From positions 310,001 to 374,000 of the forward strand of contig CAVQCN010000003.1 of assembly GCA_963711035.1 (NCBI GenBank): 64,000 nt of DNA, read 5' to 3'. This DNA comes from WHTK01 sp963711035. GTDB lineage: Bacteria; Chloroflexota; Dehalococcoidia; DSTF01; WHTK01. This document shows, piece by piece, positions 1-11,208 of the stretch. The stretch's first letter is position 1. The number at the start of each line of letters is the position of its first letter. Position numbers and translations under genes: made by a program. Below the pieces are notes generated by a model. That model saw only the letters and a program-made list of their open reading frames with translations, had not been told where the DNA came from and ran no database searches.

Positions 1-618
<618 letters not shown>

Positions 619-837
619 AGGGAGTGCAAACGAGCCATCCAAAAGCCGAACGGTGTTTAGGCGGCTCGCAAGCCATCCTAGGTCGATCGGTAATCCCTTT
701 TCGGAGGGAGCCGTGAGAGCTAGTCCAGCTCTAAACTGGACAACCCCTTACCCGTGGGTATGCTTCCTTTCACTATTTAGAGGTCAAGGTGCACCGCCAG
801 GTGCCTTCGCCGTCATGAGGCAGCGAAGGTTGCTACC

Positions 838-915
838 GGGGCCATTAGCTCAGCTGGTTAGAGCGCGGTCCTGATAAGACCGAGGTCGGTGGTTCGAGTC
901 CACCATGGCCCACCA
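838..915 (+). tRNA. tRNA-Ile (anticodon GAT)
   Basis: Cloverleaf with acceptor GGGCCAT (838-844) pairing to ATGGCCC (905-911), anticodon GAT at 873-875, GGTTCGAGTCC T-arm and an encoded CCA (913-915). It lies in the 16S-23S spacer, the usual place for tRNA-Ile. Confidence 0.97.
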
Positions 916-958
916 CCGAAAGCTCGGAACCAGCCGGTGCAACGGGTTTGCTCAGGAT

Positions 959-1034
959 GGGGCCGTAGCTCAGTTGGGAGAGCACCTCCTTTGCAAGGAG
1001 GGGGTCAGGAGTTCGAGCCTCCTCGGCTCCACCA
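959..1034 (+). tRNA. tRNA-Ala (anticodon TGC)
   Basis: Acceptor GGGGCCG (959-965) pairs with CGGCTCC (1024-1030), giving the G3:U70 wobble that identifies tRNA-Ala to its synthetase. Anticodon TGC is at 992-994, T-arm GTTCGAGCC, and CCA (1032-1034) is encoded. The tRNA-Ile/tRNA-Ala order is the common spacer arrangement. Confidence 0.97.
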
Positions 1035-1089
1035 GAAAACAGGGTTGAGTCTCTTGCGCCGGGATCGCCGGGCGGGCTATGATGAGTGT

Positions 1090-1188
1090 TGGAGCTTGAA
1101 TGACACAGTGCGGAGCCGAACTCGATAGCTGACCCAGATGCGGGTAGACCGTGAACCACGATCGGCCTGAGCATCAGGCCGATTTTTG
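1090..1188 (+). ncRNA. Candidate small RNA between tRNA-Ala and 23S
   Basis: A possible promoter, TTGCGC (1054-1059) with an 18-nt gap to TATGAT (1078-1083), is followed about 100 nt later by a perfect intrinsic terminator (1161-1187). Together these would define a short transcript of about 99 nt inside the rRNA spacer. No known RNA family was recognised. The alternative is that the hairpin is only a folding or antitermination element of the pre-rRNA. Confidence 0.3.
1161..1187 (+). terminator. Terminator-like hairpin inside the rRNA spacer
   Basis: ATCGGCCTGA (1161-1170), loop GCA, TCAGGCCGAT (1174-1183), then a run of T to 1187: ten perfect base pairs. This is unusual because transcription must continue into 23S, which would require rRNA antitermination or a separate 23S promoter. 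Confidence 0.6.
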
Positions 1189-1335
1189 TGTCAGGCGAGT
1201 AGCGTCAGGGCTCCACAGAAAACGAACGAGGACACGGGCGGGAGGAGTTCTTCCCTCGAGAAGGACTGATCCCGCCGGCGGCTTCGCCGGATGCCGGAAC
1301 GGGGCAATTGCCCCAGGCCGGCGGCACCTTCAAAA

Positions 1336-4390
<3,055 letters not shown>

Positions 4391-4399
<9 letters not shown>

Positions 4400-4463
4400 C
4401 ATTAAAACTCGCGCACAATCGCGTATCCTGATATTTGAAACCAGCTTCAACAACTCTATTCAG
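4391..4463 (+). other. 3' strand of the 23S precursor processing stem
   Basis: CTTGACCTACATT (4391-4403) pairs with 1411-1423, and 4440-4463 pairs with 1336-1356 apart from a 3-nt bulge within CAACAAC. The pairing brings the two 23S ends together. Confidence 0.85.
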
Positions 4464-4468
4464 TACGT

Positions 4469-4543
<75 letters not shown>

Positions 4544-4552
4544 AGGTTCCTT

Positions 4553-4588
4553 CTGAGAGGCCTCCGAATTGGAGGCCTCTCAGCGTTT
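4553..4588 (+). terminator. Terminator of the rRNA/tRNA-fMet transcript
   Basis: CTGAGAGGCCTCC (4553-4565), loop GAATT, GGAGGCCTCTCAG (4571-4583), followed by CGTTTCTCC. The 13-bp stem is perfect but the T-tract is weak. Confidence 0.8.
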
Positions 4589-4639
4589 CTCCACCTGTGC
4601 CTAACCGGAGATGGGCGCGATAATGGGACGCAGCATCGA

Positions 4640-4873
4640 ATGACTGACCTGCTGCTTGCCTTCCATCCCCACCCGATCCTCGGGCTGCTCGTCTTCCTGC
4701 TCTATTTCCTGCCCGCCTCGATCGCCGTCCTTCGGGGCCATCCGCAGGTCGTGCCGATCTGTATCCTCGACTTCTTCCTGGGATGGACCGTCATCGGCTG
4801 GCTCGTCGCGCTGTTCTGGGCCACGCGCAGCTTCCCCGCGGCACAGCCGGCGAAGCAGAAGCGCCGGCGCTGA
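4640..4873 (+). CDS. Superinfection immunity-like small membrane protein
   Basis: 77 residues with two hydrophobic segments (about 10-28 and 40-63) ending in a basic KQKRRR tail. The layout resembles the Imm_superinfect family, named after phage T4 immunity protein but common as chromosomal small membrane proteins of unknown role. Motifs such as GHPQVVPICILDFFLGWT match that family's pattern of a polar turn followed by a WT-containing helix. A GATAAT box (4619-4624) lies upstream and no SD is seen. No phage genes surround it, so a phage-exclusion role is not supported. Confidence 0.75.
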   Translation: MTDLLLAFHPHPILGLLVFLLYFLPASIAVLRGHPQVVPICILDFFLGWTVIGWLVALFWATRSFPAAQPAKQKRRR

Positions 4874-4915
4874 AATTGACCGAACTCAGCCTGGCGGCGG
4901 TACGATAGATAGGGA

Positions 4916-5095
4916 ATGCAGAGCGTTCGCAATCACAAGCTCGTTGCCGGGATCCTCGCCGCGATCGTTGTAGACGCAATCGCCACGTTAGCCACGTGCG
5001 TGCTGCTCAAGCCCGAGTGGCCCTACATCGTCCTCGGCACACTGTTACTGCCCCTCTTCTTCGCATTGGACCGGAGCCTGTCCAGCCGGGGCTGA
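4916..5095 (+). CDS. Small hypothetical membrane protein (59 aa)
   Basis: ATG at 4916 reads through to TGA at 5093-5095. Two hydrophobic stretches (about residues 9-31 and 36-51) are separated by KPEWP, suggesting a two-helix hairpin membrane protein. A box TACGAT (4901-4906) lies just upstream with TTGACC 19 nt before it; the 5' leader would be only a few nucleotides. It follows the preceding membrane gene by 42 nt on the same strand. No family was recognised. Its small size makes it a less certain gene. Confidence 0.5.
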   Translation: MQSVRNHKLVAGILAAIVVDAIATLATCVLLKPEWPYIVLGTLLLPLFFALDRSLSSRG

Positions 5096-5124
5096 GTCAG
5101 CTTCCTCCGGCCCTGGCAAAGAAG

Positions 5125-5149
5125 AAGGCCCCTCCAACGGAGGGGCCTT
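5125..5149 (-). terminator. Terminator for the minus-strand gene at 5168-5419
   Basis: AAGGCCCCTCC (5125-5135), loop AAC, GGAGGGGCCTT (5139-5149). Read on the minus strand, the hairpin is followed by CTTCTTTGCC, a T-rich tail. Confidence 0.7.
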
Positions 5150-5167
5150 GGCGTCGGATTCGGCGCG

Positions 5168-5419
5168 TTAGCGATTGCCTGCGGCAGGACGGCCGGGCGG
5201 GCCGGATGACGATTCGTCCGATGGGTCGGTGTTTCCGATCTTCGGGCGTTCGACGTCCCATTTGTCGTCTTCGGCAAGCGCAGCGAACAACTCGGCGAGG
5301 CTGCCGGATTCAGGCAAGCGCTCACGCATGCGAGAGCGCATGTTCGCCAGTTCGCCATTAGCCTGGGCTTCGGACTTCTTGCGAAGAAAGCGCATTTGTA
5401 AAAATGTCGGCAATGCCAT
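5168..5419 (-). CDS. Hypothetical protein (83 aa)
   Basis: A charged, soluble protein with no membrane segment. The middle (RSRMRERLPESGSLAELFAAL) looks helical and the C-terminus (SDESSSGPPGRPAAGNR) is low-complexity. A second in-frame Met before RFLRKKSEAQ may be the true start. It is followed by a good minus-strand terminator, which supports it being a real gene. No family was recognised. Confidence 0.5.
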   Translation of the reverse strand: MALPTFLQMRFLRKKSEAQANGELANMRSRMRERLPESGSLAELFAALAEDDKWDVERPKIGNTDPSDESSSGPPGRPAAGNR

Positions 5420-5464
5420 ACCCGTACTTAACGCTTCACGGGCGCAATCTATTACAGGTGTAGT

Positions 5465-6349
5465 CTATTGCAGGTCTTGCAGTGTTTCTCTCGCGCGAGT
5501 TAGCAAATCAATGCGTTGCTGATTCGACGCGAAGTTGCCGTTGAGATTGATGCGCAAGTAGCTGGCGCCGAGTTGCTGCCACGCCTGCGCCTGCTCGATC
5601 CAGGCGTCCGGCACGTCATCTGGGCTGACCCGCAGGCCTGCCTCGATGCCTATGCTGGCCGGGTCGCGGCCCGCGGCGTGCGCGTAGCCGCGGAAGCGCT
5701 CGACCAGGGCGCGCGTCTCCTCGTTGGGCGGGAACTGCGGGAACCAGCCGTCCGCGAGACGCGCGACGCGCTCGATAGCGCGCTCGACGACGCCCGAGAA
5801 CGTCGTACCCATCCACAGCGGAATGGGCCGCTGCACCGGCAGCGGGTTGATGCCCATGCGGTCGATCTTGTGGTACCGCCCCTCGAAGGTGACGAGCTCT
5901 TGCGTCCACAGCTCGCGCATCAGGGCGATCTGTTCCTCGATACGGCGGCCACGGTTGTGGTAGTTGACGCCCATCGCCTCGAACTCGACCGAGTTGCGGC
6001 CGACGCCGATACCGAGCCGCAGGCGGCCGTTCGAGAGCACGTCCAGCATCGCTGCCTGCTTGGCGACGAGCGCCGTCTGGCGCAGCGTGACGGCGATGAC
6101 GGCCGGCACCAGCTGCAGCGTCGTCGTGCAGGCGGCCACGAAGCTGAAGAAGACGAACGGTTCGAACCAGGGCGTGTCGTAGCTGTGCAGCGCCTCGCCC
6201 TGCACGTGGCGGTCCGGGTGGACGCCGAGGACGTGCTCGCCGGTGAGGATGTGGTCGTAGCCGGCGCCTTCCAGGGCCTGGACGAAGTCGCGGATCGCGG
6301 ACGGGTCGCTGCCGATGTCGCGCGGGGATACGGTGGCGCCGAGCTTCAT
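5465..6349 (-). CDS. Luciferase-like (F420/flavin-dependent) oxidoreductase
   Basis: 294 residues of the bacterial luciferase-like TIM-barrel family, most similar in pattern to F420-dependent members: start MKLGATVSP, GYDHILTGEHVLG, LRLGIGVGRNSVEFEAMG in the cofactor region, and PIPLWMG near the end. The likely reaction is hydride transfer between F420H2 or FMN and an unknown organic substrate in the cytoplasm. SD AAGGAGAC sits 6 nt before the ATG. A second member of the family lies at 32585-33529. Substrate and cofactor cannot be told from the sequence. Confidence 0.88.
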   Translation of the reverse strand: MKLGATVSPRDIGSDPSAIRDFVQALEGAGYDHILTGEHVLGVHPDRHVQGEALHSYDTPWFEPFVFFSFVAACTTTLQLVPAVIAVTLRQTALVAKQAAMLDVLSNGRLRLGIGVGRNSVEFEAMGVNYHNRGRRIEEQIALMRELWTQELVTFEGRYHKIDRMGINPLPVQRPIPLWMGTTFSGVVERAIERVARLADGWFPQFPPNEETRALVERFRGYAHAAGRDPASIGIEAGLRVSPDDVPDAWIEQAQAWQQLGASYLRINLNGNFASNQQRIDLLTRARETLQDLQ

Positions 6350-6413
6350 GCGAGTGTCTCCTTGGTTGAATCGCGCCGAACTCGACCACAGTACGGCGGC
6401 AAGGGAGCTGTTG

Positions 6414-7160
6414 CTAGTCGGTCGGCGATGGCAATGTGGCGTCAGGGGGCGTCATCGGCGCGCCGCACTGGCTGCAGAAGCGCGCGACCGGTGGGTTGAC
6501 GGTCTGGCATGCCTCGCAGGCGCGGCCGCGACGCGACCGGCTGCTGCCCGACTGCGACGACGTCAGGGCGCTCGCCGCGACGCCCAGCGAGCCGCGCAGG
6601 CGTGTGCGCGCCAGCGTATCGGCGGCCTGGCGCAGCTCGTCTTCATGCTCGCGGGCGAGGCGCAGCGCCTGACGGCTCATCTCCTGCGCTCGAGGCCGGG
6701 CGCGGGCGACGATGTCGTCTAGCTTGGGCTTCGATTCGCGGTAGATGGCCATGGCGCGCTCGGCGAGCTCGTCCTGGCGAGTCCGCGGCTGCTCGGGCTG
6801 CTTCAGCGGCCGTGCGAAGCTGATCTCATGGCCGTCCGGGTCGCTGATGTGGAAGAAGCGCTCGCCCCATTCGGCGTCGCGCGGCTCGGTCGTCGGCTCC
6901 AGGCCCTTCGAGAGCGCCAGCTGGTAGATTGCGTCCACGTCGTCGACGTAGAGGATGACGCGTCCCCACTGGCCCTGCGTCGTGGGGATGTAGGCAGGAT
7001 CGAGGTTCAGATTGACGTGGCCGCCGCCGACACGGAAGCTGGCGAAATCATCCGCCGGCCCGCCGTAGGCGTGCTGAAAGCCCAGCGACAGGTAGAACTG
7101 CAGGGCTGCCGCCATGTCCCGTGTGCTCAGTGTGACCGCGCTGATGCTCTCTATCGTCAT
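6414..7160 (-). CDS. VOC (glyoxalase-fold) protein with C-terminal zinc ribbon
   Basis: 248 residues. Residues 1-125 form a VOC/glyoxalase domain (TLSTRDMAAALQFYLSLGF; HISDPDGHEISFARP at the end). A charged helical linker of about 85 residues follows, then a zinc ribbon with two CxxC pairs (CEACQ and CSQCG). The start at 7160 was chosen because a TACACT box ends 6 nt before this ATG, the leaderless spacing seen elsewhere in the window; the longer upstream ORF has no family match. Fusion of a VOC domain to a zinc ribbon is not a standard architecture. Enzymatic activity is unknown. Confidence 0.8.
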   Translation of the reverse strand: MTIESISAVTLSTRDMAAALQFYLSLGFQHAYGGPADDFASFRVGGGHVNLNLDPAYIPTTQGQWGRVILYVDDVDAIYQLALSKGLEPTTEPRDAEWGERFFHISDPDGHEISFARPLKQPEQPRTRQDELAERAMAIYRESKPKLDDIVARARPRAQEMSRQALRLAREHEDELRQAADTLARTRLRGSLGVAASALTSSQSGSSRSRRGRACEACQTVNPPVARFCSQCGAPMTPPDATLPSPTD

Positions 7161-7188
7161 GTGTCGAGTGTAGCAGCGCGGCGACGGG

Positions 7189-7968
7189 TCAGCGGACGAC
7201 GCGGATCGAGCTGAAGGCGCCGTGGACTTTGAGCTTGATGAGCAGCCTTCCACCGGGCAGGGACTCGTCACCGCCGATACGGCTGCTGTCGAAAAGCGAG
7301 CTATTGTCGATCTCGACCCAGGCATTGTCCGGCACGCGCAGAACGACAGCGCCGCCGACGGAGTTGACGTTGAGCGTGAGGTTGCCGCTGTCGAAGTGGG
7401 AGTCCGAGAGGTCCAGCGTCAACGTGCCGAAGAGGTTCGTGTACTGCGGGTGGAAGTCCTGTGTGAAGGGATACACGGTGTGGTTACCAAAGGTGGGACG
7501 GTAGTTGAGCGGGGCCAGAACAAGGGTGATGCCCAGCCCGACGGCGAGCAGCATTCTCTTGGAACTCGGGCTGCCGCGCCGGACGATAACGCCGCCAACT
7601 GCAATCACAAGGGGTGCAATGACGATAGCGGCACCTAGCGTACTCGCTCCCCGGCCTGCGAGCAGCAGCGCCGCCGCAATGCCTCCGGCGATGAGCAGCC
7701 CGACGACGAGGCCGCGCACATCCGCTTCGGGCTTCGCGTTGACGTTCGTCGTGTCCGCCTCGAGCGGCATGATAAGCCAGGCGAAGACGTAGGCGACCAC
7801 GCCGATGCCGCCGGCCAACCCCATCAGCGCGAAGACGAAGCGCACGATGGCGGGGTCGATACGCAGGTACGTCGCGATGCCGCGACAGACACCGGTCAGC
7901 CAGATGCCCTCACGGGAGCGCGTCAGCCGGCGAGTCGGTGCGTCCTGATGGTAAGCGCTGGTTGTCAT
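7189..7968 (-). CDS. PspC-domain envelope protein with LiaF-like C-terminal domain
   Basis: 259 residues. The N-terminal PspC domain (about 14-70: RLTRSREGIWLTGVCRGIA, then a membrane helix ending AWLIMPLE) is followed by further hydrophobic segments (about 87-130 and 138-152). A C-terminal beta-rich domain of the LiaF/DUF2154 type runs from about 175 (TLTLDLSDSHFDSGNLTLNVNS) to the end. Such proteins sense or respond to cell-envelope stress. A perfect 17-bp palindrome sits 16 nt before the start codon and could be an operator. Confidence 0.8.
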   Translation of the reverse strand: MTTSAYHQDAPTRRLTRSREGIWLTGVCRGIATYLRIDPAIVRFVFALMGLAGGIGVVAYVFAWLIMPLEADTTNVNAKPEADVRGLVVGLLIAGGIAAALLLAGRGASTLGAAIVIAPLVIAVGGVIVRRGSPSSKRMLLAVGLGITLVLAPLNYRPTFGNHTVYPFTQDFHPQYTNLFGTLTLDLSDSHFDSGNLTLNVNSVGGAVVLRVPDNAWVEIDNSSLFDSSRIGGDESLPGGRLLIKLKVHGAFSSIRVVR

Positions 7969-7984
7969 GACCTCACTCGTATTT

Positions 7985-8001
7985 CTTGTCGAGTCGACAA
8001 G
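7985..8001. promoter_or_regulatory. Palindromic operator candidate upstream of the PspC gene
   Basis: CTTGTCGAGTCGACAAG: two perfect 8-nt arms around one central base. It lies 17-33 nt upstream of the pspC-like start codon at 7968, overlapping where a promoter would be. The cognate regulator is unknown. Confidence 0.5.
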
Positions 8002-8029
8002 GGCAGGGTAGATCGTCGGCGGCTGTGTC

Positions 8030-8593
8030 TCAAGCGAGCTGACGCAGCACGCGACAGGGGTTACCCGCCGCCACCACGTTTGCCGGCACGTCCCGGGTGA
8101 CGACGCTGCCGGCGCCGATGACGGAGTTGTCGCCGATCGTAACGCCTGCCAGGATGATGGCGCCGCCGCCGATCCAGACGTTGCTGCCGATGATCACCGG
8201 CCCTGCCAGCTCCAGACCCGCGGCGCGCGTGGCCGCGTCGGTCGGATGGGTGGCCGCGTAGATCTGCACCGCCGGACCGAGCATCGTGCCGCGGCCGAGG
8301 GCGATGTCGGCGCAGTCGAGGAAGACGCAGTTGTAGTTAATGAAGACTCCGTCTTCTATATAGATATTGCTGCCGAAGTCGCAGTGGAAGGGCGGTTCGA
8401 TGAGGACATCCTGCCCCATGGCGCCGAAGAGCTCCTGGAGCAACTCCCGGCGCTGCTCGATCTCGTGGGGCGGCGTCTGGTTGAAGCGAAAGGTCAACTG
8501 CTGGGCGCGCAGATGTTCGATCTGCAGCTCCGGGTCGGCCGGCGAATAGAGCTCGCCGGCCAGCATCTTCTGCTTCTCGGAAAGATCTGTCAT
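8030..8593 (-). CDS. Sugar O-acetyltransferase (maltose acetyltransferase family)
   Basis: 187 residues. An N-terminal Mac domain (KMLAGELYSPADPELQIEHLRAQ) precedes a left-handed parallel beta-helix of hexapeptide repeats (FHCDFGSNIYIEDGVFINYNC, GPVIIGSNVWIGGGAIILAG). The family transfers acetyl from acetyl-CoA to sugar hydroxyls (maltose, galactoside, Nod factor). The catalytic His is the one in ATHPTD. The start at 8593 gives the usual family length; a 15-residue upstream extension has no family match. Confidence 0.88.
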   Translation of the reverse strand: MTDLSEKQKMLAGELYSPADPELQIEHLRAQQLTFRFNQTPPHEIEQRRELLQELFGAMGQDVLIEPPFHCDFGSNIYIEDGVFINYNCVFLDCADIALGRGTMLGPAVQIYAATHPTDAATRAAGLELAGPVIIGSNVWIGGGAIILAGVTIGDNSVIGAGSVVTRDVPANVVAAGNPCRVLRQLA

Positions 8594-8665
8594 GCGCGCA
8601 CAGGCTAGCAGGGGTGGGGGCCGCGTACCAGATGGCAACGATGTTACAGTCTTGTCTGCAAATCT

Positions 8666-9349
8666 ATGCGGGACGACGTTCTTACTTATCTTGAGATGTG
8701 CGGCAGAGAGCGAATGTCTCTTCAGAAGGGCATGAACTTTCGGACCCCACCGCAGACATCCATATTCCTCATGTCACAGAGACCTGGCGCACCGTACGAG
8801 GACGAGCTCGACTCCGACGGCGAGGGGCTGACGTATGAGGGACATGACGCTTCCAGAACATCCGACGTCGCTCCGAAGGCCGTCGATCAACCCAGGTTTC
8901 TCCCTTCAGGGAATCCGACTGACAACGGCAAGTTTGCGGATGCTGTAGACGTGAGTTCGGAAGGTAATCGGCCGCTTGTCCGCGTATATGAGAAGTTGCG
9001 AGACGGTATCTGGTCAGATCGCGGTTTGTTTGATCTGGTCTCGTACTCTCTCGATTGGAAGCCTTCAGAAGGCCGGCGAGTCTTCAGGTTCCGCCTGCGA
9101 CTCTCTAACATTTCCGATGTTGATGCCGACGATGTGGTGCCCAACGAATCACGGCGTCTCATTCCATCCTGGGTGAAGCAGTTCGTCTTTAAGAGGGACA
9201 AAGGGAGGTGTGTCGTTTGCGGATCGCAGGAGCAGCTCCACTTTGATCACGACCTGCCCTTTTCCCGGGGTGGAAGCAGTTTCACCCCAGACAATGTCCG
9301 GATTCTCTGCGCTCGACACAACCTTCAGAAAGGGGCTCGGATCGAGTGA
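8666..9349 (+). CDS. SRA-like domain plus HNH endonuclease (modified-DNA restriction candidate)
   Basis: 227 residues. The N-terminal half has SRA/YDG-like features: RTPPQTSIFLMSQRPGAPYED, GLTYEGHDAS, then RPLVRVYEKLRDGIWSDRG. The C-terminal part is a compact HNH nuclease with CVVCG, HFDHD, a conserved Asn (TPDNV) and ARHN. SRA-HNH enzymes cut DNA carrying 5-methylcytosine or related bases (type IV-like restriction). It is a stand-alone gene with no methyltransferase beside it, as expected for a modification-dependent enzyme. Base composition looks lower in GC than its neighbours, suggesting transfer. ATG 8717 is an alternative start. Confidence 0.75.
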   Translation: MRDDVLTYLEMCGRERMSLQKGMNFRTPPQTSIFLMSQRPGAPYEDELDSDGEGLTYEGHDASRTSDVAPKAVDQPRFLPSGNPTDNGKFADAVDVSSEGNRPLVRVYEKLRDGIWSDRGLFDLVSYSLDWKPSEGRRVFRFRLRLSNISDVDADDVVPNESRRLIPSWVKQFVFKRDKGRCVVCGSQEQLHFDHDLPFSRGGSSFTPDNVRILCARHNLQKGARIE

Positions 9350-9355
9350 ATGGTC

Positions 9356-9383
9356 TTGTCCGAAGGGCCGGGTCTGGTATAAT
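9356..9383 (+). promoter_or_regulatory. Promoter of the isolated 5S rRNA gene
   Basis: TTGTCC (9356-9361), a 16-nt gap, and consensus TATAAT (9378-9383), placing initiation at the first bases of 5S. Confidence 0.8.
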
Positions 9384-9389
9384 GCCTGC

Positions 9390-9508
9390 ATCGGTGGCTA
9401 GAGCGCGGTGGCCCCACCCGTTCCCATCCCGAACACGGAAGTGAAACGCCGCAGCGCCGACGATACTGGGGGCGCAAGCCTCTGTGGAAAATAGGCCGTC
9501 GCCGGTAA
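9390..9508 (+). rRNA. rrf: 5S ribosomal RNA (unlinked from 16S-23S)
   Basis: About 119 nt with the conserved CCCATCCCGAACACGGAAGTGAAA core. The terminal helix pairs ATCGGTGGC (9390-9398) with the 3' GTCGCCGGT. It lies about 5 kb after 23S, behind eight protein genes of mixed orientation, with its own promoter and terminator, so it is transcribed separately. Confidence 0.95.
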
Positions 9509-9511
9509 CTT

Positions 9512-9549
9512 GAAGGCTCTCACGTAAACGTGGGGGCCTTCTTCATTCT
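9512..9549 (+). terminator. 5S rRNA terminator
   Basis: GAAGGCTCTCACG (9512-9524), loop TAAA, CGTGGGGGCCTTC (9529-9541), 13 pairs including two G:U, then TTCATTCT. Confidence 0.85.
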
Positions 9550-9647
9550 CACGTAAGGGTGAAGTTAATCATCATCCGTTTTTGATACACCCCTGTGCTA
9601 GAATGCATCGACTTCGGCGCATAGCCGATCTATCGGAGGAACAAGGT

Positions 9648-11126
9648 TTGGTGAATAACCCCGACGAGCAGGGGGGACAGCGGGGTGGGGCTGTAGTCGA
9701 CGATTCTCTCATGGACATGGCGGCTCTTCTTGAGATGGAGGAGCGAGGCCAGATTCGCTCGCTCCGGCGTGGTGAGGTAGTCGAAGGAACAATCATCAGC
9801 GTTGGCCGCGATGGTGTCATTGTCGATATAGGCTCCAAGTCCGAGGGTCTCATCCCAGTAAATGAGATGCACTCGATGGGTGCGGACCCGCTCAGCAAGG
9901 TCGCAGTCGGCGACAAGATCGTGGCGTACGTGATGCAGCCGGAGACTTCCGAAGGGGAAGTCCTGCTCTCGTTGGACCGCGCACGTGGCGAGAAGGGTTG
10001 GCGCGAGCTGCAGACCCTCTTCGAGAGTGGCGAGAGCTTCGAGGCTGAGGTTACCGGCTTCAACAAGGGCGGCTTGCTGGTGAACGTGGAAGGCGTCGCG
10101 GCGTTCGTGCCGCTGTCGCAGCTGGTTGGCCTGCGCCCTGACCGCAACGATACGAGCGGCTCCGGCCTGGCTCAGGCCGTGGGCAAGCCACTGCGCCTGA
10201 AGGTCATCGAGCTCAACCGGCGCCGCAACCGCGTCATCCTGTCGGAGCGCGGCGCTTTACAGGAATGGCGCAGTCAGCAGAAAGACCGCCTCCTCTCCGA
10301 GCTGGAGGAAGGCGAGATCCGCAAGGGCCGCGTCAGCTCCATCCGCAGCTTCGGCGTCTTCGTCGACCTGGGTGGCGCCGACGGTCTCGTCCACCTGTCT
10401 GAGATCTCCTGGGACCGCACCAAGGCGCCCGAGGAGCTCTTCAAGGTCGGCGATGAAGTCGACGTCTACGTCATGAAGGTCGACGCCGAGAAGAAGAAGA
10501 TCGCCCTCAGCATCCGCCGGGCACAGCCGGCGCACTGGGATGGCATTGTCGACAAGTACCAGGTTGGCGAGGTCGTTCCTGGCGTCGTCACCAAGCTGGC
10601 GACATTCGGCGCCTTCGCGCGCATCGAGGGCCCCGTCGAGGGCCTGATACACGTCTCCGAGTTGGTGGACCGCCGCATCTCGCACTCGCAAGAAGCGGTG
10701 CGCGAGGGCGATATCTTGCCGCTGAAGATTATCCGCATCGAGCGCGACCGCCATCGCCTGGGCCTTTCGCTCAAGCAGGCGCGCGACCGCGGTGAAGACA
10801 TGGGCTTCACCTTCAGCCCGGACGGCGAAGTGCTGTCCGTGCCGGAGGAGATCAAGGCCGCCTTCCAGGATGAGGTCAACGCCATCATCAGCGAGACCGG
10901 CGCTCGGCAGGAGACTGCGAGCTCTGCGACCGAGACCACCAGCGCTCCCGCGGCTCGTCAGGAGACCAGGGAACGAGACGTGGAAGAGCCCGAAGCCGAC
11001 GTTGCCGCGCTGACCCGCGCGCAGCCGGAGGAAGAGGAGCCGCAGACTCAGATGGCCGCTGCGTTCGCCGCGCTGCGCCTCGAACAGCTGGCCGGCGACA
11101 GCCCTTCAGAGGAAACAAACGCGTAA
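9648..11126 (+). CDS. rpsA: S1 RNA-binding repeat protein (30S ribosomal protein S1-like)
   Basis: About 492 residues with four S1 OB-fold repeats near residues 42-111, 127-201, 220-290 and 304-379 (each with the GxVxxxxxFGxFVDLG-like pattern) and a long acidic C-terminal tail. This is the layout of ribosomal protein S1 in many non-proteobacteria, which helps load mRNA on the 30S subunit. Start: SD GGAGG (9635-9639) lies 8 nt before TTG 9648 and 11 nt before GTG 9651; either is possible. An extended -10, TGC-TAGAAT (9596-9604), gives a leader of about 35-40 nt. The upstream ATG at 9582 would precede the promoter. Confidence 0.88.
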   Translation: MVNNPDEQGGQRGGAVVDDSLMDMAALLEMEERGQIRSLRRGEVVEGTIISVGRDGVIVDIGSKSEGLIPVNEMHSMGADPLSKVAVGDKIVAYVMQPETSEGEVLLSLDRARGEKGWRELQTLFESGESFEAEVTGFNKGGLLVNVEGVAAFVPLSQLVGLRPDRNDTSGSGLAQAVGKPLRLKVIELNRRRNRVILSERGALQEWRSQQKDRLLSELEEGEIRKGRVSSIRSFGVFVDLGGADGLVHLSEISWDRTKAPEELFKVGDEVDVYVMKVDAEKKKIALSIRRAQPAHWDGIVDKYQVGEVVPGVVTKLATFGAFARIEGPVEGLIHVSELVDRRISHSQEAVREGDILPLKIIRIERDRHRLGLSLKQARDRGEDMGFTFSPDGEVLSVPEEIKAAFQDEVNAIISETGARQETASSATETTSAPAARQETRERDVEEPEADVAALTRAQPEEEEPQTQMAAAFAALRLEQLAGDSPSEETNA

Positions 11127-11208
11127 CTTCTAAGGGCCTCTTCTACTTGGACTCGTACGCCTAGCGTGTGCTAACCTGATTCTACGAATAGGGGGCGCTA
11201 GGAATACG

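Noticed and set aside
4640..4873. Prophage marker based on the superinfection immunity name
   Set aside because: No integrase, structural or lysis genes are nearby; this family is common on chromosomes.
5516..6499. 327-residue plus-strand ORF opposite the luciferase-like gene
   Set aside because: Shadow ORF; the minus strand has the family signature and an SD.
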